A stretch of DNA of 64,000 nucleotides from Undaria pinnatifida (taxonomy: Eukaryota > Sar > Phaeophyceae > Laminariales > Alariaceae): assembly GCA_012845835.1 (NCBI GenBank), contig JABAKD010000013.1, positions 7,975,128-8,039,127 of the forward strand. Direction: 5' to 3'. Position 1 is the stretch's first letter. Every line of letters begins with the position of its first letter. A program made the translations under genes and the position numbers. The notes under the pieces were generated by a model. That model saw only the letters and a program-made list of their open reading frames with translations. It was not told the origin of the DNA and searched no databases. Below, one piece after another: positions 13,701-22,243 of this stretch.

Positions 13701-16700
13701 AGTCAAAAACGGCCTTTTTCGACTGAAGCCCAAACCGGGCTTTCTTAGGCAGTCGAAAAAGGGCTTTTTCGACTCAACTTTTTTTTCGACTGAGACTTCC
13801 GACTGGATCCTCCAGTCGAAAAAGTCGAGTTTTTCGGCTGGATCCTCCAGTCGAAAAACTCAGTCGAAAAGTTTTACGCGTGTTTTTTTAACCGATCGCA
13901 TCGCCCATCCCACCACCAAACACACACCCACACGGCCACACGGCCACACACCCATACCAGGTACCACACTGCAGTATCATACAAGGCGCCGACGCTGGCT
14001 TGGCTATCCCTACTGTTGCTTCTCGCAGCAAGTCAGCGTGGCGCATTCCTAGTTCCGCTCGCCAGCAGCGTGTATCACACGACGGCAGCAGCGCGCGGTC
14101 TCGATCCCATGCTGCCAACAACGGCTGCGCCTCCTGTAGCTTTGGCGGCTCTCGGCTGAGTGCAACTCCACGAACGTAGCTTTGGCGGCTTTCGGCTAAG
14201 CCCAAAGCCACCAACTCGCTGGGACGAAGATTCGTCGAGCCGTTCCTCGCGGAGACAGCGCGAAGCACAGAGCTGCCAACCGATTTCGCCTGCTGTACAG
14301 CAGTACTTCCTCACACCAACCGCCTCTAGGAAGAGCACAAAAACTATAAAATCAACTCGACTGACGATAAGAAGAAGGACCAGAAGGATCCAGTAAAAAA
14401 AAAGTCCAGTCGAAAAGGGCCGTTTTCGACTGGCGGAATCCGACTGCATAAGAAATGGCCTGACAACGTCTTAGCCGCAAATAACAACACGCCATCGCTA
14501 CAGTCAAACACTGCTGCTGTATACCTATTCATAGGTATATCTCGACAGTCATCTGATGTCTTCACACAGCAAAACTCCACTACAACATGGTACCTGCTGT
14601 TTTAGTCTAGAATGAAGACAAAACCCAAACGGAAAAATGTCTACATGACATGACCTGGTTGTTGCCTTAGTCTGGTCCAAACGGCAGAAAGGATTCTCCG
14701 GCTGGGTGCTCGTGCCTCCCAGCGTCCTCCACAGCGGGGGGTTGCGCTGGAGCTTGCAGCTGCTGCTGCTTCGGTGGCTGCTTCGGTGGCAGCTGCAATA
14801 GCTCCTTCTGCTCTTCCTCCCTCGTCCCCAATTCCACCATCGCTCTGCCCGCATCAACCACCATTTCTTTTTCCTCCGTTTCAAACTGCTGCTGCTGCTC
14901 CTGCGGCTGCTGCTCTACAGTACTCTCGCTCCCAGTCTCAAGTAGTAAGGTTACGAGCTGTGACGTCCAAGCAGGGGGTGGTGCCGCCAGAGGATGCAGC
15001 AGCTGCTGCTTCGGTGGCAGCTGCAATAGCTCCTTCTGTCCTTCTTTTCCTCCCTCGTCTCCAATTCCACCGTATATCTGCCCGCATGAACTACCATCCA
15101 ATTTTCCTCCGTCTCGAACTGCTGCCGCTGCTGCTGCGGCTGCTGCTGTACAGTGCTCTCGCTCTCAGTCTTAAGCGGTGGGATCACGAGGGTGACTCCA
15201 ACCTGGCCACGCCCGCTCCCCTCTCTTGTATCTGAGTTGGCTGCGAAGTCTCTCGCATTTGCTCCTGTCGTAATAGAGAAGCTGGATAGCTCGAGGAGTA
15301 CTTACGAGTACTCGCAAATGATGACTTTGCTTTCCTCAATCCGACCTTGGATTCTGTAGAACTCATTCCATCCTGTAGAAATCTAGTCGATGGTCCGGAA
15401 ACCATAACGGAAACCTCCCTCGATTTATTTCTCGAGTCGGCCCCTTCTTGCAAGCAAATTTTCCAGCTCCCGCATCTTGGCCCGTTGAGAGCTCCCCGCT
15501 CTCTCTACCAACGCTTTCACGTCCACAACGCCCATTTTGACCTCGCCCTCAGGCATGGTTCAAATCAGACACCCAGCTTGCTCCCTTCACAGGGAGGGCT
15601 CTTATTGTGCAACACCCTTTGCGTCGAACAGGAATAGTACCGCGTACGCGATAATTATCGTGTTTGTGAACCCCTACGAAGCGTAGAGGGCTTACCCATT
15701 GCACAATTGGCCGTGGGGTGGTGCGTCAGCAGCCGGTAGATAAATGCATCATGAATATACTTCGAAGTATGATATTATCGCGGCTCCATGCCGGGGCGCA
15801 ACGTGGAGAGCCAACGTGAAGTGCGCTCGCCAGGGAGAAAGGCGGCCAAATAGCCAGAATATTTCCACCATCCCGATATCCCGCCACCATGTAGCCAACC
15901 TATCATAAGAAACCCCTATTATACACAACCGTCATCATATCCGTATCATATCCAAGCATACAATCAACGCGATGTGATATTTATGTGCGTCCATGTCTCG
16001 AAACTTGGGTTATGACCCTTGTTTTGGCACCGTTACATGATATGTATAATACGTACTTGGAACTTATGTGCTGTGGTCCTTTTTCTTTGTTATTGCCGTC
16101 ATCTATAGCACAATAGCCCCGAAACGCTTCCCCGTACAATACCCGTACTCCTTGCTGTGCACCTGTGCTATGATAGCAGGCTGGCTACCGACAATTTTTT
16201 GTGTTGTTTTGTTTCTTCGTGTTTTTTCTTGTTTCGACCTATCCGTCCGCGTTGCAGCGCTTGTACCGCGCTTTCGTTTTACGCGTACTTGACTCGATTT
16301 TTGGCGGTATTAAAGTATGAATGAAATTTACTGCGGCTTTTGACTGAAGCAACAACGGTGCTTGAGTGAAGTAAGAAAGTGTGCGCACATTCGGTGTCCG
16401 CTTGACGCTTACCTTTGTCCGCGCAAAGTGTGGTTGAATATACCGCGGTTGTTGCTCTAAGCGAGGAGTGCAACACAACCGTGCAGTCATTCTCACGCTG
16501 TCGCTCGGGCGAATAATACTCCTGATTTGTGCCGTTATTAATTGTTGATACATAAAAAACATTAATTTGCCCTTTGACAACTTTTGTGAACTTCCGGCAA
16601 CTTGTTGCTTTTCTGAATGTCAAGGTATCTGCCACAGTGTTTGCAGGGTGACAGCCCGCGAATTTGGAGTGTGGTTGAATAGGCAGCCTACCAAAATCTA

Positions 16701-16996
16701 TTGCACAGACATGGTTGGAATTGATAGATCTAGGCTACCAGACACCACACACTAAACGCGATGAGTAGACAAAACAATCTACGGAGATATCAGTGCCGTT
16801 TCGCACCGGCGCATGCATGCATTCCGCGTCACTTGACATTACACGTCCCTTGTCGTCCCTGGCTTCCTTCCTACATTATTTGCGTATTTTTGATACCGCT
16901 TATATTTTCGTTTCGCAGCAGGTTCTTGTTGGCGTGCCGAGCGACATTTTGAAGAGCGTTCCACGAGTTCGTGCGCACAGCGAGGCGGTGAGTTGA
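7719..16996 (+). CDS. Glutathione S-transferase, sigma-like, C-terminal exons (5' part missing)
   Basis: GSTs conjugate glutathione to electrophiles in the cytosol. Three exons are seen: 7719-7804, 9144-9302 and 16919-16987, the last optionally read to a TGA at 16994-16996. Donors are AAG/GTGAGC, GGG/GTGAGA and GCG/GTGAGT. Acceptors end GAGCAG, AACAG and TTTCGCAG; phases agree. Exon 1 reads CDAVIDCMFDIQAAIRPS. Exon 2 has LPQWLGYLERWLEA then FFVGDDITICDLVIY, the GST C-terminal signature with the conserved Asp in ITICDL. Exon 3 reads VLVGVPSDILKSVPRVRAH, matching the usual end of sigma-type GSTs. The thioredoxin-fold exon with the catalytic Tyr was not found within 1-7700; it may lie outside the window or be lost. 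If exon 3 is terminal the protein ends about ten residues short of typical members. The intron from 9303 to 16918 is unusually long and full of repeats. Family assignment is strong; whether the locus is intact is open. Confidence 0.78.
8225..8320 (+). repeat. Dispersed repeat with GATCTA-rich core, second copy
   Basis: It matches 1120-1240: ATAACGGCAGGCACAGG, a run of GTAGAT/GATCTA words, then GATCTGTCCGAGGTGTGCA. It sits in the first intron of the GST gene. Confidence 0.5.
8440..8525 (+). repeat. 13-bp tandem repeat (CCGAGTTAAGACCAC-like)
   Basis: Four to five imperfect copies of a CCCGAGTTAA(A/G)N(3-4) unit lie in a row inside the GST intron. Short minisatellite with no further signal. Confidence 0.6.
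9346..9650 (+). repeat. 300-bp dispersed repeat R2, copy 1
   Basis: This segment and 15661-15965 are about 90% identical by eye over 300 bp, from CCCCTACGAAGCGTAGAGGG through GCCAGGGAGAAAGGCGGCC to CCAAGCATACAA. The 5' end carries a small palindrome (CTACGAAGCGTAG). Both copies lie in the long second GST intron in the same orientation. No open frame. Probably a non-autonomous transposon. Confidence 0.65.
10195..10740 (+). repeat. Repeat R3, copy 1, preceded by a 190-base pyrimidine tract
   Basis: A C/T-only stretch (10195-10385) leads into a block of about 350 bp that starts CAATTGACTT and ends TTAATGTGAGAACAACAAC. The same arrangement, pyrimidine tract plus block, is repeated at 11330-11760. 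A third, shorter relative lies near 39470-39545. The long open frames here on either strand are artefacts of the low-complexity tract. Confidence 0.6.
11040..11335 (-). mobile_element. tRNA-derived SINE, type 2, minus orientation
   Basis: Read on the minus strand, the head starts CCGGTCGCCCCGGTGCCG, has a B-box-like GTGAGTTCGAGTCCCCC and then a CATAGGGACTTCTTG stretch. The body ends with ACACCTGTGACCACGGCTTG and CCAGAAG. The same order is found at 56150-56450 (minus) and in plus-strand copies at 31255, 42090, 59275 and 63428. It sits between the two R3 copies. Confidence 0.7.
11330..11760 (+). repeat. Repeat R3, copy 2
   Basis: A shorter pyrimidine tract (11330-11412) followed by the block beginning CAATTGACTT and ending TTAACGTGATAACAACAAC, parallel to 10195-10740. 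The two copies flank the SINE at 11040, which suggests a local duplication of about 1 kb with later insertion. Confidence 0.6.
11765..13670. other. Intronic stretch without recognised features
   Basis: AT-rich, with short palindromes (for example GTACTGTATGTAGTACAGTAC near 12715) and a GGCGGCC/GGCCGCC hairpin near 13180-13210. I see no exon-like segment with flanking splice signals on either strand. It lies within the second GST intron. Confidence 0.5.
13673..14460. mobile_element. Non-autonomous DNA transposon with TIRs of about 44 bp
   Basis: The left end (13673-13714), GGCCATTTCTTATGCAGTCGG..., is matched in inverted form at 14417-14460 (...CCGACTGCATAAGAAATGGCC). Subterminal AGTCGAAAA words are repeated many times in both directions between 13700 and 13880. 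The interior (about 13900-14340) has no recognisable transposase. I could not identify a clean target-site duplication, so the superfamily is unassigned. Confidence 0.7.
14700..15190 (-). repeat. Tandem 233-bp duplication of a Gln/Glu-rich coding-like segment
   Basis: On the minus strand two units follow each other. Unit 1 reads QQFETEENWMVVHAGRY then TVELETREEKK; unit 2 reads QQFETEEKEMVVDAGRA then MVELGTREEEQKEL. The period is 233 bp, not a multiple of three, so the two units are in different frames. The preserved amino-acid pattern indicates that a real exon was duplicated and at least one copy is no longer read in frame. It lies just downstream of the small coding segment at 15425-15556 on the same strand and may belong to the same gene, nested in the GST intron. 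Confidence 0.5.
15425..15556 (-). CDS. Small coiled-coil protein or first exon, nested in the GST intron
   Basis: An ATG in a good context (AACCATGC) opens a 43-residue frame beginning MPEGEVKMGVVDVKALVER and continuing QRAKMRELENLLARRGRLEK before TAA. An in-frame TGA lies just upstream of the ATG, supporting this start. Charge pattern and Leu spacing fit an amphipathic helix. It is antisense to the GST intron. It may be a complete micro-protein or the first exon of a gene continuing to the Gln/Glu-rich segment at 14700-15190; no decisive donor was found. No family recognised. Confidence 0.4.
   Translation of the reverse strand: MPEGEVKMGVVDVKALVERAGSSQRAKMRELENLLARRGRLEK
15661..15965 (+). 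repeat. 300-bp dispersed repeat R2, copy 2
   Basis: Direct copy of 9346-9650, including the CTACGAAGCGTAG palindrome and the GCTCCATGCCGGGG block. Same orientation, 6.3 kb apart. Confidence 0.65.
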
Positions 16997-17019
16997 ACAA
17001 CTACTAACCCTGTTGGACT

Positions 17020-17690
17020 TCGGAGGGAAGAAATTACTGTAAAAAAAGTGACCATTGCAGCATCAACCACACTGCGTGGTTAGTGGTGATACATTTGATC
17101 TTACTCCTACTGCTGCGAGCGCACGAGAGGCACGGACGTCTGGCTGGGTTGACCACCCAAGCGACTACCTTAATATGCTGACGTTCTCGGCAAGAACGCC
17201 GACTCGCTTGCACTCGGCTTGGTCTTGCTAACCTAATTGTGAAGTCTGGTCGAAACGGTGAGAGCGGGGGCCATCCGCCTGTATTTGTTCCTGGCGCCCT
17301 CATCCTGACCCCCGATCCCCGTTACAGGCATGCCCAATTATCTATACGTACATAAACCTTTGCGGGGTTCCCTCATATACGGACACTGTTACTCCGTCTA
17401 CATGCAAACCTCCTATCCATTATAGCATCAGTCACACTGCACGGTTGGGGAGTGATGCATTTGGTGTCTGAATCCCGTACAACGAAATAAGCCGTGCCAC
17501 ACGGAAGCAGAATGATCCTGTTCGTACCGCTGCGCGCGCACTGATCGTAGCCGCTTAATACAATCGGAGTTACCATGTATTCGTAACCCCTTTGGGACTT
17601 CAGAGAAAAAAACTATCGAAAAAAAGTGACGGCTACAGCATCCGCCACACGAAGCAGCGGGCTGCGGGAGTAGGGGTCGGGGTGTCCGTA
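17020..17690 (+). repeat. Repeat R4, three partial copies in a row
   Basis: The CAGCATC(A/C)(A/G)CCACAC motif with a preceding GGGACTTCAGAGG-like block and following ACTGCTGCG words occurs near 17020-17130, 17420-17550 and 17587-17680. This is directly downstream of the last GST exon. No further GST exon was recognised here. Confidence 0.4.
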
Positions 17691-18214
17691 GTGCACCGGA
17701 ATGAGTTGCACCGCACAATCGCAGCATGACCATGCTTTTTCCGATTGCGCGCTTTTTCTGGGGGCTTGATAAATGCCACACGTTTTTAGTTTAGGTCGCT
17801 ATGCCTTGGTCGTGAAGGGGTTTATGCGTTGGATGAGGTGAAGTTTTTCCCCCGCTGAACCGGAGACGTAAGCTGGTTGATTTGAGGTGGGGTACTTTGG
17901 GTGGCCACGGTCTAGATTGTAGCTTCAATGGGCTCTCGCATTGTGACGTCAACACCAACAACCAACAGCCCCGCGTGTTCTGTCGGCCTCCGTGCTGTGT
18001 TGATTGCTGCCGCAAAGGACGATAATTGTTCATGACAAATAACAAACACAACCCCTCGTTTTCTGTCCACTTCCACGTTGGGTTGGCTGCTACGCCAGGT
18101 CGCGCGGCATCCGAAGATCGTGTCGTACTACGAGACCGGTCCAGGAAGGAAGTCGGGTGACGGCAGCCCTCCCCTAAGACCCTCTGCTCAGCTTTCGCCC
18201 ATAACGGTGCCGAG

Positions 18215-19080
18215 GAATGGGGATGATCGTTCCGTTTAAGTATAGACTATATAGTACCGGACAAGACACCTGCTGCAATAAGAAACAAAAGAGTACTGGC
18301 TCAGACTGGATTTATTGTTCGTAGTTCATGCTGGGTTTCTTGTTTGAGGAAGGATGCGTTCTACTCTAACTGCAGTATAGCGGGTCCCGAATGTTGTATG
18401 TTCCTGCAAATGCCAGCCTGGCTTTCTGGTGGCCTGTTTTTTTTGTAGATATGCTGTACTGTAGTAGCGCAAGGGTAGCAATAAACGATGGCGGCGATCG
18501 CTCTTTTTTGTGTTGTCTACAGCAGTGCCGAAAGTGATTTAACAATGGGATTGATTGCTCCATTGGAGTCTGTGCACAAGTCGCGAAAATAACCAATGGG
18601 AGTGATCGCCCCGTGTAAGTTATCTAGCAACAACGAGAAACATGACCACTTCGGTTGAGTTATCTAGCAAAAGCGATACCCAAGGGTAATGATAGATCCG
18701 TTTGAAGTGCTCAGCGAAGACCATGAACAATGGAGACGATCGCTCTGTTTGAGTATCTACAAGAAGTCGTAACGAAGGCGCTTGACAAACGGGAACAATC
18801 GGTCTGTTTAAGCATCTACAGTACAGCGGCGTTTTCCCTATAATGCCCGTGTGTGCTAGTCAACAACACCGGCAGTATATCGGACACTGGCACTATTGGG
18901 TATAGTAACGATACCGGTACCTACTACAGCGGGTTCCAGTCGTGCCGAGCGATTTCGACGGCACTATACGGGCATTAGGCACTATTCAACCGGCACTGCG
19001 AGTGTAGGATTGTAGTAGCGCAAGCGATGAACAATGGGGATGGCTGCCTCATTTGGGTTATCTAGCGAAAACACAGGCGA
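18215..19080 (+). repeat. Degenerate tandem repeat of about 60 bp
   Basis: At least seven divergent units share ACAATGGGGA(T/C)GATCGC(T/C)C(C/T)GTTTGAGT(T)ATCTA(G)CA. They are seen near 18215, 18545, 18595, 18690, 18730, 18790 and 19025. The middle part is interrupted by an inverted pair (ATAATGCCCGT ... ACGGGCATTA). No coding signal. Confidence 0.5.
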
Positions 19081-19084
19081 CGAT

Positions 19085-20535
19085 ACTCGACGGTGAGTGA
19101 TCAAAACAGGGGAAAATTATTTGTATGTTGTGACGCCGCCGTGCACAACGATGTCGTTGCGCCTCTTTTCGCGCGATGATCACGAGCATGGTGATGGTGG
19201 GATGGTGGGAGAACGATGATGAAGAGGATGATAGCCACGATTACGATAGTGGTGACGATGGTAGTGGTGGTGGTGATGGGGACATTGGGGAATGGAAGTG
19301 GCGACAAAACCAGCTTGTAGATCTGACACGTCGCAAAACAGGCCGTTTCTTACGAGTTCGGCCTGGCCATCCCAGTTCTACCCGATCGCAGCGAAAAAAC
19401 TAAGTTTTGGTTCATTCCACATGTATTGGCTCGCGTCTGCATCACGACGAGTTGCTAACTAGTGTAAAGTTGTGGAGGTTGTCACAAACAGCTGCGCCCC
19501 CTCCCTTCCACCTCCTCCGCTCTTTGTTCCGAAGATAGATATCATTGCGCACAGCAGGGTGCCGACGAATGCCAGCATTCGGAGCAAACTACCAGTATTG
19601 TTTTTTCGCAACGGGAATCCCGGGTAATATGAAATCCCATTCGGCGATGTCGGGTAAAATACCTTGCGGTAACACGGGGCGATACCATATGGCAATACTG
19701 GGTATCAAGATACGGTACTACCGGGTATTATAGTCTATCCCGTGATCGGTCTCGCGTTTTCACTCCGTATTGAGAGATGAGTAGCCACTAAAGCGCGAGG
19801 GAAACAGGATTCCGTATGGATGGATAGTCCTCACGGTGGGAGAGCGAGGCTGATCAGTACAACTTTAGACTAGATGGATACGTAAGCGTTATGGATAGCC
19901 ATTATGGCGGGAGTCTCAATTTGATTGTCACTCGCAGAATCGGTGTTCGCCGGGTCTTCTTGGTCAAACGCAATGTTTTAGCATGCTTCATGTGAAAATC
20001 GATGGGTACGTACTCGTTATGGATAGCCATTATGTTGGGAGAATTTCGATTAGAATTTCGCTCCACCCATCGGTTTTCTCCGGTTAGGTTGTGTTCTTAG
20101 TCGGCATGTCCCTGGACGCCAGGAACCGGCGACGAGAACAAAAAGTCAAACCGCGACCTTGGAGAAACAGAAAACTACTCCAAAAAAACAAAAATGCTGC
20201 CCAAAACCCTTCGCGTACAACACGCTAGCGTTGCGTTTTTGCGTAGCGATCACGGCGGACTCATGTACAACCAGCGGTGCGACTCCGAGGGAGGGCGCCA
20301 AAATTTGGCAAGGGTACTGTACTTCATGTTTCTGCGCGCGCGAAGAAGCTGTGGCCCTTTTGCAGTACGGTAACAGCGGTGTGGGAGCATGTTGCATCGG
20401 GCAAGCTAACTTCGTCCCGTGTTCCAGCATGGAAATGTTGCGGTGAAATTCTAACGTGTCTGAGCCTACGGCAAATGCGAGGAGGCCACACTAAATGTTA
20501 CCTGGTACCAGGTACTGTACAGTATGAAGCTCAAG
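19085..20535. other. Intergenic stretch without recognised genes
   Basis: Contains a GATGATGG-type Asp/Gly-rich open frame at about 19176-19403 that is low-complexity. A duplicated GGATAGCCATTATGG(C/T)GGGA motif with flanking GATTTCGCTC/CACTCGC words appears near 19890-20060. I see no supported exon. Confidence 0.4.
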
Positions 20536-20539
20536 TACC

Positions 20540-20640
20540 GACGGGAGAAAGGGAAGACATCTGTGCCCACGGTCTGCCCTAAAGGCCGTTGAAGGTAAAA
20601 CCTTTACCCACGAGCCGAGCTGGATTCGATTGGAGATGAC
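20540..20640 (+). mobile_element. SINE fragment, 3' part only
   Basis: GGGAGAAAGGGAAGACATCTG then ACGGTCTGCCCTAAAGGCCG and GAGCCGAGCTGGA correspond to the 3' half of the type 2 SINE. The tRNA-like head is missing, as expected for 5'-truncated retroposition or decay. Confidence 0.55.
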
Positions 20641-20929
20641 ACAAAATCGGGCATTTCATCTATACAACTCCGTGACCAATGCGGCAAGGCAAAAGTGTGT
20701 GCACTATATACGGGATGCGCTACTACTGCAGTGCCGCATAGAGAACGCATCATAATGCGTGTGGATCCATTCTACGGTAGAGGTGGTCCTCATTGTATCT
20801 ATAAGACCCTCACCTCATTCCATTCCTAACCTAAAACTCGACTTTGACAAATATTGTTCACTTGATATCGAGGGACTATTCCATGGGTTAGGTGTGCACT
20901 ATCCCATGGGTTAGGTGTACAATGACGAA

Positions 20930-21200
20930 GCACAAACGGGGCTCCAATTATAGGAAGCACGAACGGGGCTCCCACTATAGGAAGCACAACCGGGGCTCCA
21001 ATGATATGTAGCACAAACGGGGCTCCAATTATAGGAAGCACAAACGGGGTTCCAATTATAGGAAGCACAAACGGGGCTCCAACTTACAGGAAGCACAAAC
21101 GGGGCTCCAATATACAGGACGCACCAACGGGGTTCCAACTATAGGGAGCACAAACGGGGCTCCAATTACAGGAAGCACAAACGGGGCTCTAATTTTATAG
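20930..21200 (+). repeat. Minisatellite, unit of about 24 bp
   Basis: Ten to eleven tandem copies of GAAGCACAAACGGGGCTCCA followed by a variable AT(T/A)ATAG/ACTTACAG tail. The long minus-strand frame repeating GAPFVLPII is produced by the array and is not a gene. Confidence 0.8.
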
Positions 21201-21348
21201 TTGGTAGTTCCTCAGTTGATAAGCCCGACGTTCAGAAACCGTTCTGCCCAAAAGACTGCTACCTCTACCGTAGCAGGCATCCGTGCACAACTACTGCCGT
21301 GTATTCGGAAATATTTGTCGACAAATGAGAAAACTCTACTGTAAAAGG

Positions 21349-21648
21349 CAGGACTTTTCTCGGGCCGCATCACTTCTCGCGGGTCTCGGATCGGGTCATG
21401 GCGACCCGACCCGACCCAATCCGACCCGTGATATTTGTTAACCTCTTGACTCCATCCGATCCGTGAGATTTCGAACACCTCTTGACCCGACCCGACCCGA
21501 CCCGACCCGACCCGACCCGACCCGACCCGACCCGACCCGACCCGACCCGACCCGACCCGACCCGACCCGACCTGACCCGACCCGACCCGCCAGTTTCTCT
21601 AACCCTCATGACCCGACCAGGCCGGGTCATGACCGGCGAAAAGGTCTG
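21349..21648. mobile_element. hAT-like MITE with internal GGGTC array, copy 1
   Basis: The ends are CAGGACTTTTCTCGGG and (inverted) CGGCGAAAAGGTCTG. The element is flanked by 8-bp duplications GTAAAAGG (21341-21348) and CTAAAAGG (21649-21656), 7 of 8 identical. The interior is a long array of the pentamer ACCCG. The 3' end plus target is repeated once more just downstream (to about 21700). Five copies of the family lie in this window. Eight-bp duplications and CARNG-type ends are typical of hAT elements. No transposase is encoded. Confidence 0.8.
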
Positions 21649-22243
21649 CTAAAAGGTTACATATCTGGTCATGGCCGGCGAAAAGCCCTGCTAAAAGGCT
21701 ACATACCCTTGACGAAAAACACTTTTTTACTATACTAAAAGGCTACATATCTTTTACTGTACTAAAGGGCTACATATTGACGAAAGCGCGCCTAATTGAC
21801 GAGAGCGCGTCTACTACTGTACTAAAAGGCTACAAATGTTGACGTTGACGCTGACGGAAATAAAATCTTCTCTTGTACTCCAAAACGGCATGAAGACAGA
21901 CGCGATTTTGGCACCGTTTCCAAAACACAGCCCTGAAAAAAGCGTCGGCCAAAAACGACAAAAAAACAAAACAAAACATGGCAGGACACCGTATAAAGCC
22001 GCTAGAGAACACATCCCAACCCCCGCGGGGAATTCAAGAGCCGATAATCTCCAAACACCAGGGGAGCACACACAATCAAAATGGAGGCTTTGAGAAGATC
22101 TCGTCAAGGTCTCTCCATAGGTGCGTCGCTCGGCGCTTGCATCCACTCTCCCCGTTGTGGACGATGTCAGTTTCGAAACTCGTCTGAGGGGGTGGGGTGT
22201 GTTATCTTGGGTGGCATACGGTAACAGGTAGGCAGAACGATAT

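Noticed and set aside
16239-16635. Minus-strand 113-118-residue frames just upstream of the last GST exon
   Set aside because: No family likeness, overlapping frames of equal quality, no splice sites; treated as chance frames in the intron.
21370-21738. Arg/Val/Gly and Pro/Asp/Thr repeat proteins
   Set aside because: Pentamer array inside the hAT-like MITE.
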